NCBI GenBank assembly: GCA_945892985.1
Contig: CAMDDU010000091.1
Span: 1 to 7,403 of the forward strand
Source of the DNA: CAITSH01 sp945892985
Lineage (GTDB): Bacteria > Pseudomonadota > Gammaproteobacteria > Burkholderiales > SG8-39
Direction of reading: 5' to 3'
Length of the DNA stretch: 7,403 nt
This document shows, piece after piece, positions 7,154-7,403 of this stretch. Each line of letters opens with the position of its first letter. Position 1 is the first letter of the stretch. Below the pieces are notes generated by a model. That model saw nothing but the letters and a program-made list of their open reading frames with translations, searched no databases and had not been told where the DNA came from. The translations under genes were made by a program, and so were the position numbers.

Positions 7154-7279
7154 GATCGGCGTCCGTGCGAAATTGAGTTCATAGCGGTATTGCCGATGAC
7201 GACCAAAGGCAAGGTGCAACGGCGCGTATCCAGATTGCATGAGCTGGCGTACAAAAAAATTGGCTCATTTAGCGAATGA
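7154..7279 (+). pseudogene. Remnant resembling the C-terminus of an AMP-forming acyl-CoA ligase
   Basis: In the frame running to a TGA at 7277-7279, residues RRPCEIEFIAVLPMTTKGKV (7157-7216) followed by QRRVSRLHELAYKK resemble the end of acyl-/acetyl-CoA synthetases. There the motif R-P-R-x-I-x-F-V-x-x-L-P-x-T-x-x-G-K-x-x-R-R carries the acyl-adenylate-forming lysine; Lys of GK is present here. Nothing upstream in this frame resembles the rest of such an enzyme (normally about 500 residues), so only some 34 codons remain. The final residues (GSFSE) may be encoded by the end of the adjacent insertion sequence. This is motif recognition over a short stretch, so chance similarity is possible. 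Confidence 0.45.
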
Positions 7280-7290
7280 TGTTGTTGAAC
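7262..7290 (-). repeat. Possible terminal repeat of the right-hand insertion sequence
   Basis: Just outside the transposase stop, the + strand begins GGCTCATTTAGCGAATGATG after an A/T run (7254-7261). Its closeness to the stop codon and the leading GG fit the end of an IS1595-like element, which would start at about 7262. The matching repeat at the far end and the 8-bp target duplication are outside the window, so this is a positional guess. Confidence 0.3.
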
Positions 7291-7403
7291 TCATGCTCTG
7301 ACCGCGAGAGTGAGCAACCGTGCGGGATCGGGGCTGAAGCGGGGCGACCGGTCGAGAACTCTAAACCATCCGAGGTAGTTGGTGAGGTATTTCGTGGCAA
7401 CAC
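7291..7403 (-). CDS. Transposase C-terminal fragment, probably IS1595 family (runs off the window)
   Basis: On the - strand, 36 codons from 7401 to a TGA at 7293-7291 read VATKYLTNYLGWFRVLDR, then SPRFSPDPARLLTLAVRA. The VATKYL-x-NYLGW-R pattern is the usual C-terminal end of a group of IS1595-like (ISXO2-type) transposases, after the DDE domain. The family name comes from memory of this pattern and is less certain than the call of a transposase. The rest lies beyond the right edge. The gene points toward the msh operon, so the 3' end of the element should lie a little left of the stop codon. Confidence 0.6.
   Translation of the reverse strand, partial: VATKYLTNYLGWFRVLDRSPRFSPDPARLLTLAVRA

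Noticed and set aside
6820..7254. Open frame of 144 codons on the - strand across the end of mshN
   Set aside because: It overlaps mshN antisense and has a Cys/Ser/Arg-rich translation without known motifs; the ligase-like motif in the same DNA lies on the + strand.
1..7403. CRISPR arrays, tRNA or rRNA genes, toxin-antitoxin or defence genes
   Set aside because: I saw no regularly spaced repeats and no recognisable RNA gene in the short non-coding stretches, and all large + strand frames are accounted for by msh genes.

Overview
The window carries the first half of an MSHA-type (mannose-sensitive haemagglutinin) type IV pilus biogenesis operon on the + strand, at about 311-7000. It is bounded on both sides by fragments of insertion-sequence transposases on the - strand. 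The high GC content, the gene order and the split mshI (separate PilM-like and PilN-like genes) suggest a betaproteobacterium of the environmental Nitrosomonadales/Rhodocyclales type. That placement is inference, because no rRNA or other marker is present.

Left flank (1-310): the first 50 bases encode, on the - strand, the N-terminus of an IS30-family transposase with a clear Shine-Dalgarno sequence. A probable IS30-type terminal repeat follows at about 121-149. Next comes an AT-rich stretch holding a good sigma70-like promoter (TTGACA, 17 bp, TATTTT), whose -35 box lies inside a perfect 7-bp inverted repeat, and a second possible extended -10 promoter just upstream.

Operon (311-7000): the order is mshI (PilM-like), a PilN-like gene, mshJ (PilO/GspM-like), mshK (PilP/GspC-like), mshL (outer-membrane secretin lipoprotein), mshM (ExeA/GspA-like AAA ATPase) and mshN (membrane-anchored TPR protein). 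Five of the six junctions overlap by 1-4 bases and the sixth has a 2-base gap, so this is a single translationally coupled unit. MshI, the PilN-like protein, MshJ and MshK should form the inner-membrane alignment complex that connects the cytoplasmic motor to the MshL secretin. MshM and MshN probably help the secretin assemble or cross the peptidoglycan, as ExeA/ExeB do in type II secretion.

Right flank (7001-7403): the motor and pilin genes (mshE, mshG, mshB, mshA and so on) that usually follow mshN are not seen. Instead there is a non-coding stretch, a small remnant resembling the C-terminus of an AMP-forming acyl-CoA ligase, and the C-terminus of a second transposase, probably of the IS1595 family, on the - strand. 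The operon therefore seems to sit in a rearranged, IS-rich neighbourhood. I see no new kind of system. The points worth following up are the IS-bounded half-operon, the promoter architecture and the degenerate PilM-like protein.
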